Shown here piece by piece: positions 47,390 to 56,007 of a stretch of 64,000 nt of DNA. Location: NCBI RefSeq assembly GCF_017094525.1, contig NZ_CP064788.1, positions 62,001 through 126,000 of the forward strand. Reading direction: 5' to 3'. Below the pieces are notes generated by a model that saw nothing but the letters and a program-made list of their open reading frames with translations, was not told where the DNA came from and did no database searches. The position numbers were made by a program, and so were the translations under genes. Every line of letters starts with the position of its first letter. The stretch's first letter is position 1. Source of the stretch: Halapricum desulfuricans (GTDB taxonomy: Archaea; Halobacteriota; Halobacteria; Halobacteriales; Haloarculaceae).

Positions 47390-48385
47390 TCAGTCGGTCG
47401 CCAGGTGCGGATAGCGTTCGTCGGCCAGCAGTATCCCGACTTCAGCGAGCAGTCCCACCACGACGGGCCCGGCGATGACGCCGACGACGCCGATCGAGAG
47501 GATGCCGCCGACGAAGCCGATGAAGTAGAGGCTGCCGGGCATCTTCGCCGTGAGCGAGGCCAGTTGCGGCCGGATGAGTGCGTCGGGGAGGAACCCAATC
47601 AACACGAGTCCGAGCACCGCGACCACGATCGCACCGGCCGTGTTCCCGATGGCGAGTTCAAACCCGGCGATCGCAAGTACGAGCACGCTGGGTCCGATGA
47701 TCGGGATGAACTGGAGGATTCCGCTGACGACCGCGAGCGAGAACGCCGCCTCGTAGTCGAGCGCCCAGAACAGGACGAACGCGACGAGGAAGGTTCCGAA
47801 CGCGGTCGCGGCCTGTAACACGTAGATCGCGTACAGCGTCGCACGGAGCCGCTCGTGCAGTGCGAACACGATGTCGTGATACTCCCTAGGTATCGGACGC
47901 AGTAGCGCCTGTGCGACGTCGTCGGGCCGGACCAGCAGCGCGTACACCAGCAACACGAACAGGAAGAACTTGAACCCCAGCGCCGGCGTCGAACTGGCGA
48001 TCGACAGCGCCAGCGACTCACCGACCTCGGTCGCCTGGGTGCTGATCTCGCCGAGCGTGAGCGTGTAGGTCATCCCCAGTGCCTGAACCGTCACCTCTTC
48101 GGGGACCGTCTGCAGCAACGAGAACAGTTGATCTTGCCGCACGTACAGGACGATCCCGACCGGCAAAATGACCAGCGCGACCGCGACGAACGCCAGGCCG
48201 GTGCTCGCCGCGGCCGCCGTTCGCCGTCCCAGGCCTCGTTTCATGAGCCGCTTGCGCACCGGATAGAGCACGTACGCGACAGTGATCGCGAAGAAAATCG
48301 TCCCGAACACGGCCCCGAGGATGACCGTCGACAGCGCCCCTAACACGACCAGCAACCCTGCAAGCACCGTGACACGCCGAACCAT
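47390..48385 (-). CDS. AI-2E/PerM-family membrane transporter
   Basis: The 331-residue protein has about eight helices with the family layout: an N-terminal pair, a long soluble loop (LFSLLQTVPEEVTVQALGMT), then HERLRATLYAIYVLQAATAF, FIPIIGPSVLVLAIAGFELA and a C-terminal part with LPDALIRPQLASLTAKMPGS. Members include the putative autoinducer-2 exporter and Na+/H+ antiporters; the substrate here is unknown. ATG 48385 gives MVRRVTVLAGLLVVLG; upstream codons are not protein-like. Confidence 0.9.
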   Translation of the reverse strand: MVRRVTVLAGLLVVLGALSTVILGAVFGTIFFAITVAYVLYPVRKRLMKRGLGRRTAAAASTGLAFVAVALVILPVGIVLYVRQDQLFSLLQTVPEEVTVQALGMTYTLTLGEISTQATEVGESLALSIASSTPALGFKFFLFVLLVYALLVRPDDVAQALLRPIPREYHDIVFALHERLRATLYAIYVLQAATAFGTFLVAFVLFWALDYEAAFSLAVVSGILQFIPIIGPSVLVLAIAGFELAIGNTAGAIVVAVLGLVLIGFLPDALIRPQLASLTAKMPGSLYFIGFVGGILSIGVVGVIAGPVVVGLLAEVGILLADERYPHLATD

Positions 48386-48539
48386 GTCCGCCTGTTCGCC
48401 AGACGGGCCTAAACCGTTTTCTCCGAGCCACGCTCCCGCGCAAATGCAACGATCGACCGTGAAGATATCAGCAATCGGACAAAATATCCCCGGATATCGG
48501 GGCCAAACTCTTTCCAGTATTGGGATGTATACCGAAGAT

Positions 48540-49172
48540 ATGGACTCACAGCAGGGTCTCGGCAACGATCATCCCGTGGTCGAGCTCGAACCGGACGACT
48601 TCGGCGGCTACGAGCTGTTCGTGACGCTCGGACGGCTGGTCACGCCGCGTCCGGTCGGCTGGATTTCGACCGTGAGCGAGGACGGCCAGGACAACGTCGC
48701 GCCGTACAGTTTCGTCACGCCGGCCAGCGTCGACCCGCCGGTCCTCGTGTTCACCGCAGCAGACCACCAGAACGGGGAGATGAAAGATACCGCACGCAAC
48801 GCCATCGACACCGGCGAGTTCGTCTACAACGTCTTCACGGCCGGGCTGCTCGACGAGATGAACGACAGCGCTGCTGACGTCGACGACTCGGAGTTCGAGA
48901 CGGCCGACATCGACCACACCGACAGCGAGGTCGTCGAACCCAGGCGCGTCGTCGGCTGTCCGGCCTGGCTCGAGTGTTCGGTCCGCGAGACCATGGAGAT
49001 CGAGGGTACGCAGGTCGTCTTCGGCGACGTCGAGCACGTGGGCATCCGGGAAGACTATCTCGACGACGCCGACCTCCCCGACGTCGAACACATCGAACAG
49101 CGCGTGCTCGGACATCTCATCGACGAGCATTACACGCGTCTGGAACTGCTCGAAAAACAGCAGCCGGAGTGA
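48540..49172 (+). CDS. flavin reductase family (FMN-binding split barrel) protein
   Basis: The 210-residue protein binds FMN in a split barrel: LGRLVTPRPVGWISTVSEDG, NVAPYSFVTPASVDPPVLVF, DTGEFVYNVFTAGLLDEMND and HIEQRVLGHLIDEHYTRLE. Family members reduce free flavin for monooxygenases or bind FMN for other reductions. ATG 48540 is used; ATG 48525 (five residues longer) is equally possible. Its TGA shares its last base with an inverted-repeat element. Confidence 0.88.
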   Translation: MDSQQGLGNDHPVVELEPDDFGGYELFVTLGRLVTPRPVGWISTVSEDGQDNVAPYSFVTPASVDPPVLVFTAADHQNGEMKDTARNAIDTGEFVYNVFTAGLLDEMNDSAADVDDSEFETADIDHTDSEVVEPRRVVGCPAWLECSVRETMEIEGTQVVFGDVEHVGIREDYLDDADLPDVEHIEQRVLGHLIDEHYTRLELLEKQQPE

Positions 49173-49251
49173 TACTGGTGGCTATCCGTTCGTAACGATA
49201 TCCGGTACGACGGCGTGCCAGATCAGTTCGAAACGGTATCGCCACCAGTAT
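49172..49251. repeat. 80-bp inverted-repeat element, family C, copy 1
   Basis: It begins ATACTGGTGGC and ends GCCACCAGTAT. Its reverse complement matches 53536-53615 at 76 of 80 positions by my count. It lies between the convergent flavin reductase and NCS2 permease genes and supplies the last base of the flavin reductase stop codon. Confidence 0.85.
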
Positions 49252-49306
49252 GGATTTCTTCCCGACCGCCCGACGAGGTGGTCGACGCGGAACACGACGG
49301 ATACGA

Positions 49307-50881
49307 TCAGTCGTCGCCGGACATCGGCGGCGAGTCGCTGGACCAGCGGTCCCGGGCGCGGTCGAGCGCCGAGTCGAAGGCGTCCTCGCCCTCGGAGAGG
49401 CGCTCCCAGTCAGTCAGTCCACGCTCATCGCGCGTGCCGGGGACCGTGTTGTCGAGCACGAACGCGATGATGCCGCCGACGGCCATCTCGACGCCGCCGA
49501 CGATGTACACCGTCCGGGAGACGAGTTCGGTCTCGAGGATCCCGCCGAGCAGCGGCACGCCGCCGACTCCCTGTCGGAAGAGCTCGTATCCGCTGTCGAC
49601 AGCGTCCATCGAGCCCGCGGCGGCGTCGAGGTTGCCGAAGTACGTCGGGACAGCCATCCCGGCAAACAGCGCGATCCCGATGATGAAGAGGTTCCGCGAG
49701 GAGTCCAGATCGACGTACTTCAGGTTCGAGAGCCCGACGGCGACGATCTGGCCGAACATGGCGATGTAGAGCCCGCCGACGATCGGGCCGGGGATCGTGG
49801 CGATGACCCGACCGAAAAACGGGATCACGCCGACGATCAACATGGCGACCGCGCCGATCTGGACGACGAACCGCGACGCGACGCCGGTGAGCCCGATCGC
49901 ACCGATGTTTTCCGAGTACGACGTCGACCCGCCCGTGCCCATCAGCCCGGCGAAGACGTTGGCGATGCCCTCCATGCCGATGCCGTGGTTGATCCGGCGC
50001 TTCGAGGGCGCACCGACGCCGGAGATCCGAGAGACAGCGTGATAGTCGGCGAACGACTCGATGATCGAGGCGAGCACGCCCGCGAACATACCGATCGCGA
50101 AGGAGAGTTCGAACCGCGGCAGCCCCCACTGCAGCGGGTAAGGGACGTACACGAGCGTCTCGGTGCTCAGTTCGCCGAAGTCGATCGCGGCGGGGTCTCC
50201 TGCAGGGATAACGCCTGTCGCCGAGCCGACGGCCGCGACGAGCCACGCGCCCGCGATCCCGAGCAGGACAGGATAGAGGGAGAACACCCGCGAGACCCGA
50301 TCGAGGTATTGCGAGAAGACGACGATGAAAAGCAGCGTCAGTCCGAGGAGATACCAGTTGTTCGTCGCGGCGGTGACGTCGCCCGTCGAGAACAGCGACA
50401 GGCCGATCAGCGCCACGACCGGCGCGACGACGACCGGCGAGAGGTACTCCCTGATCTTGCCGACGAGGCCGAAATAGCCGATGACGATTTCGGCCGCACC
50501 GGCCGTGATGATCGCCCCCTGCAGGAACAGAAGTCTGGATTCCCAGCCCACCATTCCCTCGAGCAACGGCGCGGCAGCGAGAATCGCCACCGCCGGAGCG
50601 AGCATCGAGAACGGCGCGCCCTGCACGATCGGATAGCGGTTGCCGAACGTGGTCTGGGCCAGCGTCGCCACCCCGCTGACGACGAAGAACGTGCCGATGA
50701 ACTTCGCCTGCGCCGACGCGGGCATCCCTTCGCCCAAGAAGCTGATCAGGATGAGCGGAACGGCGATGTTCGCCCCGATCATCGTCAGGTAGTGCTGAAC
50801 CCCGAGCAGGATCGACCGTCTCAGCGGGGGCCGATCCTCGATCCCGTATTTGACGAGTGCGTCTGACTCGCTGTCTCCCAT
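49307..50881 (-). CDS. NCS2-family uracil/xanthine permease
   Basis: The 524-residue protein imports nucleobases with protons or sodium ions. It has about 14 helices and NCS2 signatures: LLGVQHYLTMIGANIAVPLI at the start, QTTFGNRYPIVQGAPFSMLA, AIGMFAGVLASIIESFADYH with the substrate Glu, and GTGGSTSYSENIGAIGLTGV with the second binding Glu. Base specificity (uracil or purine) cannot be fixed. The C-terminus is acidic and cytosolic. Confidence 0.93.
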   Translation of the reverse strand: MGDSESDALVKYGIEDRPPLRRSILLGVQHYLTMIGANIAVPLILISFLGEGMPASAQAKFIGTFFVVSGVATLAQTTFGNRYPIVQGAPFSMLAPAVAILAAAPLLEGMVGWESRLLFLQGAIITAGAAEIVIGYFGLVGKIREYLSPVVVAPVVALIGLSLFSTGDVTAATNNWYLLGLTLLFIVVFSQYLDRVSRVFSLYPVLLGIAGAWLVAAVGSATGVIPAGDPAAIDFGELSTETLVYVPYPLQWGLPRFELSFAIGMFAGVLASIIESFADYHAVSRISGVGAPSKRRINHGIGMEGIANVFAGLMGTGGSTSYSENIGAIGLTGVASRFVVQIGAVAMLIVGVIPFFGRVIATIPGPIVGGLYIAMFGQIVAVGLSNLKYVDLDSSRNLFIIGIALFAGMAVPTYFGNLDAAAGSMDAVDSGYELFRQGVGGVPLLGGILETELVSRTVYIVGGVEMAVGGIIAFVLDNTVPGTRDERGLTDWERLSEGEDAFDSALDRARDRWSSDSPPMSGDD

Positions 50882-50979
50882 CTCTGTCCACCGGGTGGAC
50901 CCACCAGTAGGAAAAAGCGTCGAAGCACCGCCGCTGAGCGATATAAACGACTATTAGGAATGCGGTAGATGTCTGGGGT

Positions 50980-51081
50980 ATGCGAACGCGACACTCACAC
51001 GTCGAGGAGTGGGCGTCGCTGCTAGACGCAACTGTCCCGGACGAGACGCGCGACCGCTGTCCGGACGACCGGGCGTCGTGA
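50980..51081 (+). CDS. possible 33-residue small protein
   Basis: The frame reads MRTRHSHVEEWASLLDATVP then DETRDRCPDDRAS. It follows a TATA-like GATATAAACG by about 35 bases. Its TGA overlaps a GTG (51078) that is in frame with the following zinc-ribbon gene. This may be a small acidic protein or a leader peptide; weak evidence only. Confidence 0.3.
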   Translation: MRTRHSHVEEWASLLDATVPDETRDRCPDDRAS

Positions 51082-51158
51082 GCGGCTCCGCCGACGGACC
51101 GTCCAGCCGGCGGCGCTCGCCCGCGTCTTTTTTCGGCATCGACGTCGAACGGTCACAC

Positions 51159-51860
51159 ATGAGCGACTTCGACGAGGAAGCCGAACGCGAACGGCTGCGC
51201 GAGCAGTACGAGCGCGAGGAGGAGCGACGCGAGGCGACCGAGCGCATGAGTGAACTCCTGTTGAAGGGCGCGACGATGACGAACGTCCACTGTGAGACGT
51301 GCGGCGACCCGATCTTCCGCTACGAGGGCCAGCTGTTCTGCCCGACCTGCGAGGAAGTCGTCGACGAGAACGGCACGAAAGTCGGCGACAGCGCCGACGC
51401 GGACGAGTCGGGGGCCGAATCGGAGTCGGAGTCCGAGGCGGAGCCGGCCGAGCCCGAACCCGAATCGACTGTCGAGTCCGGGTCGGAAGCCGAGTCTGAA
51501 CCGGCGACTGCGTCGGGGGAGGATGTTCCGGACACCGACAGCGCGGAGGCCGCGGACGAGACTTCGCCCCGGGAGTCGGAGTTGCCCGAGCGCCGCGAAC
51601 AGCCGGGCGTCCCCGACCGCGACCGGAGTCCCGGCGAGGAGCTGCGCCGTCCGGATCCGCCGGCTCGTCGCGAGGAGTTCGAACGCGAGGCGAGCGACGA
51701 GCGCGACGACCTCCAGCAGGCGAAAGCGTCGCTGCGCCGGAGCCTCCTTCGGTTTGCCCGCGAGGCCGAGCGCGCCGACGACCCGCGACGCGCCCGCGAG
51801 TCGCTGGAGGCCGCCGGCGAGGCCGCCGACGCGCTGGTCACTGTCTCCGAACTGCGGTGA
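51159..51860 (+). CDS. Sjogren/scleroderma autoantigen 1-like zinc-ribbon protein
   Basis: The 233-residue protein has a charged N-terminal helix (EAERERLREQYEREEERREA), then the SSSCA1 zinc ribbon MTNVHCETCGDPIFRYEGQL with FCPTCEEV, a long Glu/Ser/Asp-rich disordered middle and a helical C-terminus (LQQAKASLRRSLLRFAREAE). Function in archaea unknown. ATG 51159 is supported by a T-run box (GTCTTTTTTCGG) about 25-35 bases upstream. GTG 51078 would add 27 residues. Confidence 0.82.
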   Translation: MSDFDEEAERERLREQYEREEERREATERMSELLLKGATMTNVHCETCGDPIFRYEGQLFCPTCEEVVDENGTKVGDSADADESGAESESESEAEPAEPEPESTVESGSEAESEPATASGEDVPDTDSAEAADETSPRESELPERREQPGVPDRDRSPGEELRRPDPPARREEFEREASDERDDLQQAKASLRRSLLRFAREAERADDPRRARESLEAAGEAADALVTVSELR

Positions 51861-52061
51861 TACGCAACGGGCGACTGTCGCGGCCGCGCGTCCATCGCGT
51901 TGCCGGTTTCGGATATCCTAATTTTGAATAATTGGACAGCCGCTACGCGAATCAATGTGTGTGGCAAAAGTCAATCACGGCTGTCGTCACAGATACAAGC
52001 ATCGAGGTCCGGCATAGAAGCACGTATATGTGAAGGCGACAAATTCTCCCACACTGAAACC

Positions 52062-52736
52062 ATGGGCTCCGAGAGTATTTCGGATGAATCATATGGGACG
52101 ACCATGGCGGACGGACCGCCGATCACCGCGACGCTGGCGGTCGAACCCCCGCCGGAGGCCGACTGCGTCGTTGTGAGCGCGACCGATGACGTCGACATTC
52201 AGGACCACAACCTCACGTTCTCGCGGTCCACTGGAAACGGCGACCTCGAGGACGGCACGTGCAATACCAAAGTCGTCGAGGAGGAGGAGGGGGTGTTCTC
52301 CGATCGGTACGTCCGCTCGGACGTGGCGAGTGGCTGTTTCTGTCTCGTCTTCCACGAGGTCGATTGCGTGCCCTCGATCGAGCGCGTCCAGGGCAACCGG
52401 ATCGTCATCTCCGTGCTGTTGCCCGACCGCGAGACGCTTCGGGAACTCGTCAGTCGGCTCCGCGAGGGAGGTTCCAGCGTCGACGTCTACGGCATCACCC
52501 AGTCGAACGTCGAAGGCACCGAATCGATCGTCATGGACGTCACCGACATCACCGACAAACAACGAGAGGCGCTGATGGTCGCCGTCGAGGAGGGGTACTA
52601 CGACACGCCCCGCAACGCGGATCTGGAGGTGCTGGCCGACCGACTCGACATCTCGAAGTCGGCCGTCTCCCAGCGACTCAAGTCGATCGAGTCGAAACTG
52701 ATCCACAAGCTCGTCGACCACTGGTCGATCGACTGA
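52062..52736 (+). CDS. HTH-10 (bacterio-opsin activator type) regulator
   Basis: The 224-residue protein has an N-terminal domain with a Cys pair (ASGCFCLVFHEVDC), then a sensor-like region (RIVISVLLPDRETLRELVSR) and a C-terminal HTH-10 domain: TDKQREALMVAVEEGYYDTP and ADRLDISKSAVSQRLKSIES. It has no receiver or PAS domain. Such proteins control local genes in haloarchaea; the target is unknown. An alternative start is ATG 52104. The upstream 200 bases hold no gene. Confidence 0.85.
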   Translation: MGSESISDESYGTTMADGPPITATLAVEPPPEADCVVVSATDDVDIQDHNLTFSRSTGNGDLEDGTCNTKVVEEEEGVFSDRYVRSDVASGCFCLVFHEVDCVPSIERVQGNRIVISVLLPDRETLRELVSRLREGGSSVDVYGITQSNVEGTESIVMDVTDITDKQREALMVAVEEGYYDTPRNADLEVLADRLDISKSAVSQRLKSIESKLIHKLVDHWSID

Positions 52737-52960
52737 CACGGGTTATCGTAGCGGCTGATCGGTATACCTGTCATCTCTATGCTATTTTTGGCGGTGGGGG
52801 ATTTGAAACAGTGTAAAATGAAGGTAAATCTTCTCGCTGACGGCACACGGACGTGTGTGTATGAGCACGTATACGACATCCGGCCAGCGCGGGGGATGGT
52901 CGGCACGCGCCGGCGGTCGGAAACGGGTCCGACGGACGACGACGCCCGGGCGAGCGACTG
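52737..52960. other. intergenic region, no gene seen
   Basis: The stretch between the two HTH-10 genes has an AT-rich first half and CCGGCCAGCGCGGGGG-type GC-rich second half. A 60-codon frame exists (52779-52961) but has no family features, and its stop is completed by the first base of the inserted repeat element. I see nothing functional besides possible promoter DNA. Confidence 0.5.
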
Positions 52961-53040
52961 ATACTGCCGGCTGTAACAAACTGAAGGAACTCGCCACCCC
53001 AGGGTGGCGAATATCTTTACGAACTTACAGCCGGCAGTAT
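52961..53040. repeat. 80-bp inverted-repeat element, family B, copy 2
   Basis: It begins ATACTGCCGGCTGTAA and ends TTACAGCCGGCAGTAT. It is the reverse complement of 31562-31640 with one extra central base and about two substitutions. It ends 19 bases before the start of the shortened HTH-10 gene, in the position where its promoter would be expected. Confidence 0.85.
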
Positions 53041-53059
53041 GAACTGACGGGTGAGTTCG

Positions 53060-53425
53060 ATGGCTGACTCCGACCACCCGCTGTTCGTGACGCTGAAGGT
53101 CGAGGACCGGTCGGCCCTGCAGCACGTCGTCCGTCAGTACTCCCGGCTAGAGTCGGAGGTGAAGATGATCTCGATCGTCGATCCCTCCCGCGAGGACGTC
53201 AATTGCCTGTCGATCGACGTCAGTGACGTCACCGAAAAGCAGTGGGAAGCGCTGGAGGTCGCACACGAACTGGGCCACTACTCGACCCAGCGAGGCGGCA
53301 ACCTCTCGGACATCGCCGACGCGCTCGGCATCTCGAAGTCAGCGGCGTCACAGCGGTTGCGGGCCGCCGAGAGCAAGATCGTCTCCGCGATTCTCGGCGC
53401 GACCCAGATCACGGAGACTGTCTAG
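53060..53425 (+). CDS. short HTH-10 regulator
   Basis: The 121-residue protein starts MADSDHPLFVTLKVEDRSAL and ends in an HTH-10 domain (TEKQWEALEVAHELGHYSTQ, ADALGISKSAASQRLRAAES). It aligns to the second half of the neighbour at 52062 and lacks that protein's N-terminal 110 or so residues. GTG 53051 is an alternative start. The inverted-repeat element just upstream may have replaced an original promoter or 5' part. It may act by itself or be a remnant. Confidence 0.75.
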   Translation: MADSDHPLFVTLKVEDRSALQHVVRQYSRLESEVKMISIVDPSREDVNCLSIDVSDVTEKQWEALEVAHELGHYSTQRGGNLSDIADALGISKSAASQRLRAAESKIVSAILGATQITETV

Positions 53426-53535
53426 TCGCGGATCCACCTCACCAGTCCCAGAGATCCCTCCCACGACGGCATACGATCACTGTTACAGGTGAGCGGCAAG
53501 TACCTTCCGCCGTTCGCGTTCCGCGGTCGGCCCTG

Positions 53536-53615
53536 ATACTGGTGGCGATACCATTTCGAACTGATCTGGCACGCCGTCGTGCCAGCTATCGTTACGAACG
53601 GATAGCCACCAGTAT
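53536..53615. repeat. 80-bp inverted-repeat element, family C, copy 2
   Basis: It begins ATACTGGTGGCGATACCATT and ends GGATAGCCACCAGTAT. It is the reverse complement of 49172-49251 with four substitutions by eye. It lies in the 274-base region between the short HTH-10 gene and the ABC operon; the operon promoter should be to its right (TATATTACAG at about 53653). Confidence 0.85.
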
Positions 53616-53699
53616 GACTGTCGGCAGTTCCCGACCCAGTGTTAAACCGCTGTATATTACAGCCGAACCGTTTTGCCCGAGGTATCAATAGACCCTCGC

Positions 53700-55133
53700 A
53701 TGGCAGACGATCGACTGTCTTCGGAAGTCAGAGACAGGCTACAGGAACGCCGGGACGAGCAGACGGCCTCGGGCACGCTGGTCGCCAGCGACGAAGAGGC
53801 GTACGTCGGTGACACGATCACGCTGCGCGGGCTCAATCTCCCCGCCGATACGGAGGTCGACGTGATCTGGAAGACCGTCGAGGGGCGGTGGGGCGTCCTG
53901 CAGGCGAACGAGGTCGTCGGCGCGCAGTACCGCCCGCGAACAGTCACAGCGTTCACTGCGAGGACCGACGCGGACGGTCGCTTCGAGCGCGACTGGGAGA
54001 TCCCCGAGGACTACGGCGGCGAGCACACGATCGAACTCCGGACCGACGAGGACGGCCCGCCGCTGGCGAAGACAACTATCGCCATCACGCCGTGGTTCGA
54101 ACTCGACCGCACGGAAGCGCCGCTCGGCGAGTTCTTCACGATCACCGGCTACGGCATCGGCCCGAACGTCCTCGAGAACAACTACCAGATCGCCTGGGAC
54201 AACGGGACGATGGGCTTCATGACCGGCGTGATCAACCGCGGCACGGCGACCGCGCGGGTTCGGGCGGTCGGGCCGGTCGGCTCCCACGAACTGCAGGTCT
54301 GGCGCAACTACCGGGGCGTGCCCTTCCTCCAGAACAACACCCAGTCGCCGTTCGGCGAGGTCGCCGGCGGCCGCCAGTACGCTTGGTCGGTCGAGGTGAC
54401 CGACCCCGAGAGCGAACCGGAGACGGCGTGGGTCGAATCGATGTTCGACGAGGCGCCGCTGCCGGCGCACATGCCCGACCCGGATCGCGAGACCGAGGCC
54501 GAACTGGAGATCTCGCCCCAGTGCGGCCAGCCCGGCACGGACACGGTCCTCACGGGCCGGGGGTTCCCGCCCGAACAGCGCGTCGATCTGGTCTGGCACA
54601 CCCACGAGGGCCACCGTGTGAAGGACATCCCGATCACGCCCGAGCCGGTTCCGGGTGTGCTCCCCTCCGTCGAAACCGACGAGGAGGGGTCCTTCCAGCT
54701 CGAGTTCGAGGTGCCGAAAGACCGCGGCGCGACCCGACCGATCACCGCGATGATCGACGGCGAGTCGGTCGCCGTCACCGGGTTCATGCTCCAGCCCGAG
54801 ATCACCAGCATCGCCCCGACCAGCGGTCCCTCGGGCACGGAGATCGAGATCGCGCTGTCGGGGATCGGCTGGCCCATCTACGAGAACGCCTACTACTTCC
54901 TGTACGACAACAAGCCGCTGGGCTACATCTGCGGGCTTGAGGCCAAGATCAACGAGACGGTGCTGCGGGCGGCCGGCGAGCCGGGCTGGCACTTCATCGA
55001 CGTCTATCCCAGCCTCTTCGACGTGCAGGACGACGAGCCCAACTTCGAGCTGATCCCGCATCTCTCGTATCTCGACAACCACCCCGTCCGGCCCCTGCCG
55101 GGCCTGCACATGGCGTTCGAGATCACCGAATAG
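53700..55133 (+). CDS. multi-domain beta protein (IPT/TIG-like), first gene of the ABC-CoxG operon
   Basis: This 477-residue protein is not one I can name. It has at least three Ig-like repeats in which the words 'TLRG', 'TITGYG', 'VLTGRGFPP' and 'IALSGIGWP' recur at strand ends, followed by Asp/Glu-rich turns. The pattern is that of IPT/TIG domains (EITSIAPTSGPSGTEIEIAL). There is no signal peptide or membrane helix, which is odd for such domains. The permease gene begins 14 bases after its stop. A structural or binding role with the transport system is inferred. Confidence 0.65.
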   Translation: MADDRLSSEVRDRLQERRDEQTASGTLVASDEEAYVGDTITLRGLNLPADTEVDVIWKTVEGRWGVLQANEVVGAQYRPRTVTAFTARTDADGRFERDWEIPEDYGGEHTIELRTDEDGPPLAKTTIAITPWFELDRTEAPLGEFFTITGYGIGPNVLENNYQIAWDNGTMGFMTGVINRGTATARVRAVGPVGSHELQVWRNYRGVPFLQNNTQSPFGEVAGGRQYAWSVEVTDPESEPETAWVESMFDEAPLPAHMPDPDRETEAELEISPQCGQPGTDTVLTGRGFPPEQRVDLVWHTHEGHRVKDIPITPEPVPGVLPSVETDEEGSFQLEFEVPKDRGATRPITAMIDGESVAVTGFMLQPEITSIAPTSGPSGTEIEIALSGIGWPIYENAYYFLYDNKPLGYICGLEAKINETVLRAAGEPGWHFIDVYPSLFDVQDDEPNFELIPHLSYLDNHPVRPLPGLHMAFEITE

Positions 55134-55146
55134 GGCCCACGCCAGC

Positions 55147-55923
55147 ATGCGACGGGACCGACTCTATCAGGCGGGTTCGCTCGCCGTGCCGCTACTCACG
55201 TGGCAGCTAGCGGCGGGTGTGTTCGGGCTCGTCAGTCCCTCGCTGTTGCCGCCGCCGCTGACCATCGTCGAGACGACGGCGACGCTGCTGACACAGGAGG
55301 GGTTTCGTTCGGACGTGCTGGTAACCCTCCAGCGGACGCTCGTCGCCTCGCTGGTCGGGTCGACGCTCGGGACGGTCGTCGGCCTGGCGATGGGCTGGAA
55401 CCCGCACATAAAGGCCGTTCTCTCGCCGCTGGCGGCGGCGATCTTCCCGCTGCCGATGATCGCACTGTTGCCGCTGGTGATCCTGCTGCTCGGGAGCACC
55501 GAGACCGCGCTGGTCGTCACTGCCGGCCTCGGGACCTTCTTCGTGGTGCTGTGGAACGCGATGGACGGGGCAAGCGGGATCGAGAGCGTCCACGTCGACG
55601 TCGCCAGGGACAACGGCGCGACCTCGACCTATCGACTCTTCCGGGAGGTGTTGCTCCCGGGCTCGCTCCCGCTGGTGCTGGTCGGACTGCGCCTCGGGTT
55701 GAGCACCTCGCTTCTGATCGTCGTCGCCGTCGAGCTGGTCGCCGGGGGCAGCGGTCTCGGCAACTTCCTGTGGATCGCCTGGATGTCCTACGACATCACC
55801 GCGCTGTACGCCGGGCTGGTCGTCAGTGCCGTCCTCGGGATCGCCTTCACTTACGGACTCGGCGCGATCGAACGGCGACTCGTCCCCTGGCACGCGGACA
55901 ACCGACGGACTGTCGTCCTGTGA
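55147..55923 (+). CDS. ABC importer permease 1 (SsuC/TauC type)
   Basis: The 258-residue protein has six helices and the cytosolic EAA loop (ARDNGATSTYRLFREVLLPG) that contacts the ATPase. It resembles permeases of the sulfonate/nitrate/taurine importer class. It shares the operon with a second permease of the same kind at 58103, so the channel is probably a heterodimer rather than the usual homodimer. Confidence 0.9.
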   Translation: MRRDRLYQAGSLAVPLLTWQLAAGVFGLVSPSLLPPPLTIVETTATLLTQEGFRSDVLVTLQRTLVASLVGSTLGTVVGLAMGWNPHIKAVLSPLAAAIFPLPMIALLPLVILLLGSTETALVVTAGLGTFFVVLWNAMDGASGIESVHVDVARDNGATSTYRLFREVLLPGSLPLVLVGLRLGLSTSLLIVVAVELVAGGSGLGNFLWIAWMSYDITALYAGLVVSAVLGIAFTYGLGAIERRLVPWHADNRRTVVL

Positions 55924-56007
55924 GGAATCGGCGCTCGGCGACGGGATATAAAACGCCCTGAAATATGAAGCACATGGGTTTCACCGATAGCAGGACAACG
56001 GACAGCT

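Noticed and set aside
49250-50866. A 538-codon open frame on the plus strand
   Set aside because: It is antisense to the NCS2 permease gene and consists of Arg/Asp/Glu-rich low-complexity sequence typical of GC-rich shadow frames; the permease frame has clear helices and motifs.
52779-52961. A 60-codon frame upstream of the short HTH-10 gene
   Set aside because: It has no family features and ends only because the inserted repeat supplies a stop base; it does not resemble the missing N-terminus of the HTH-10 protein.
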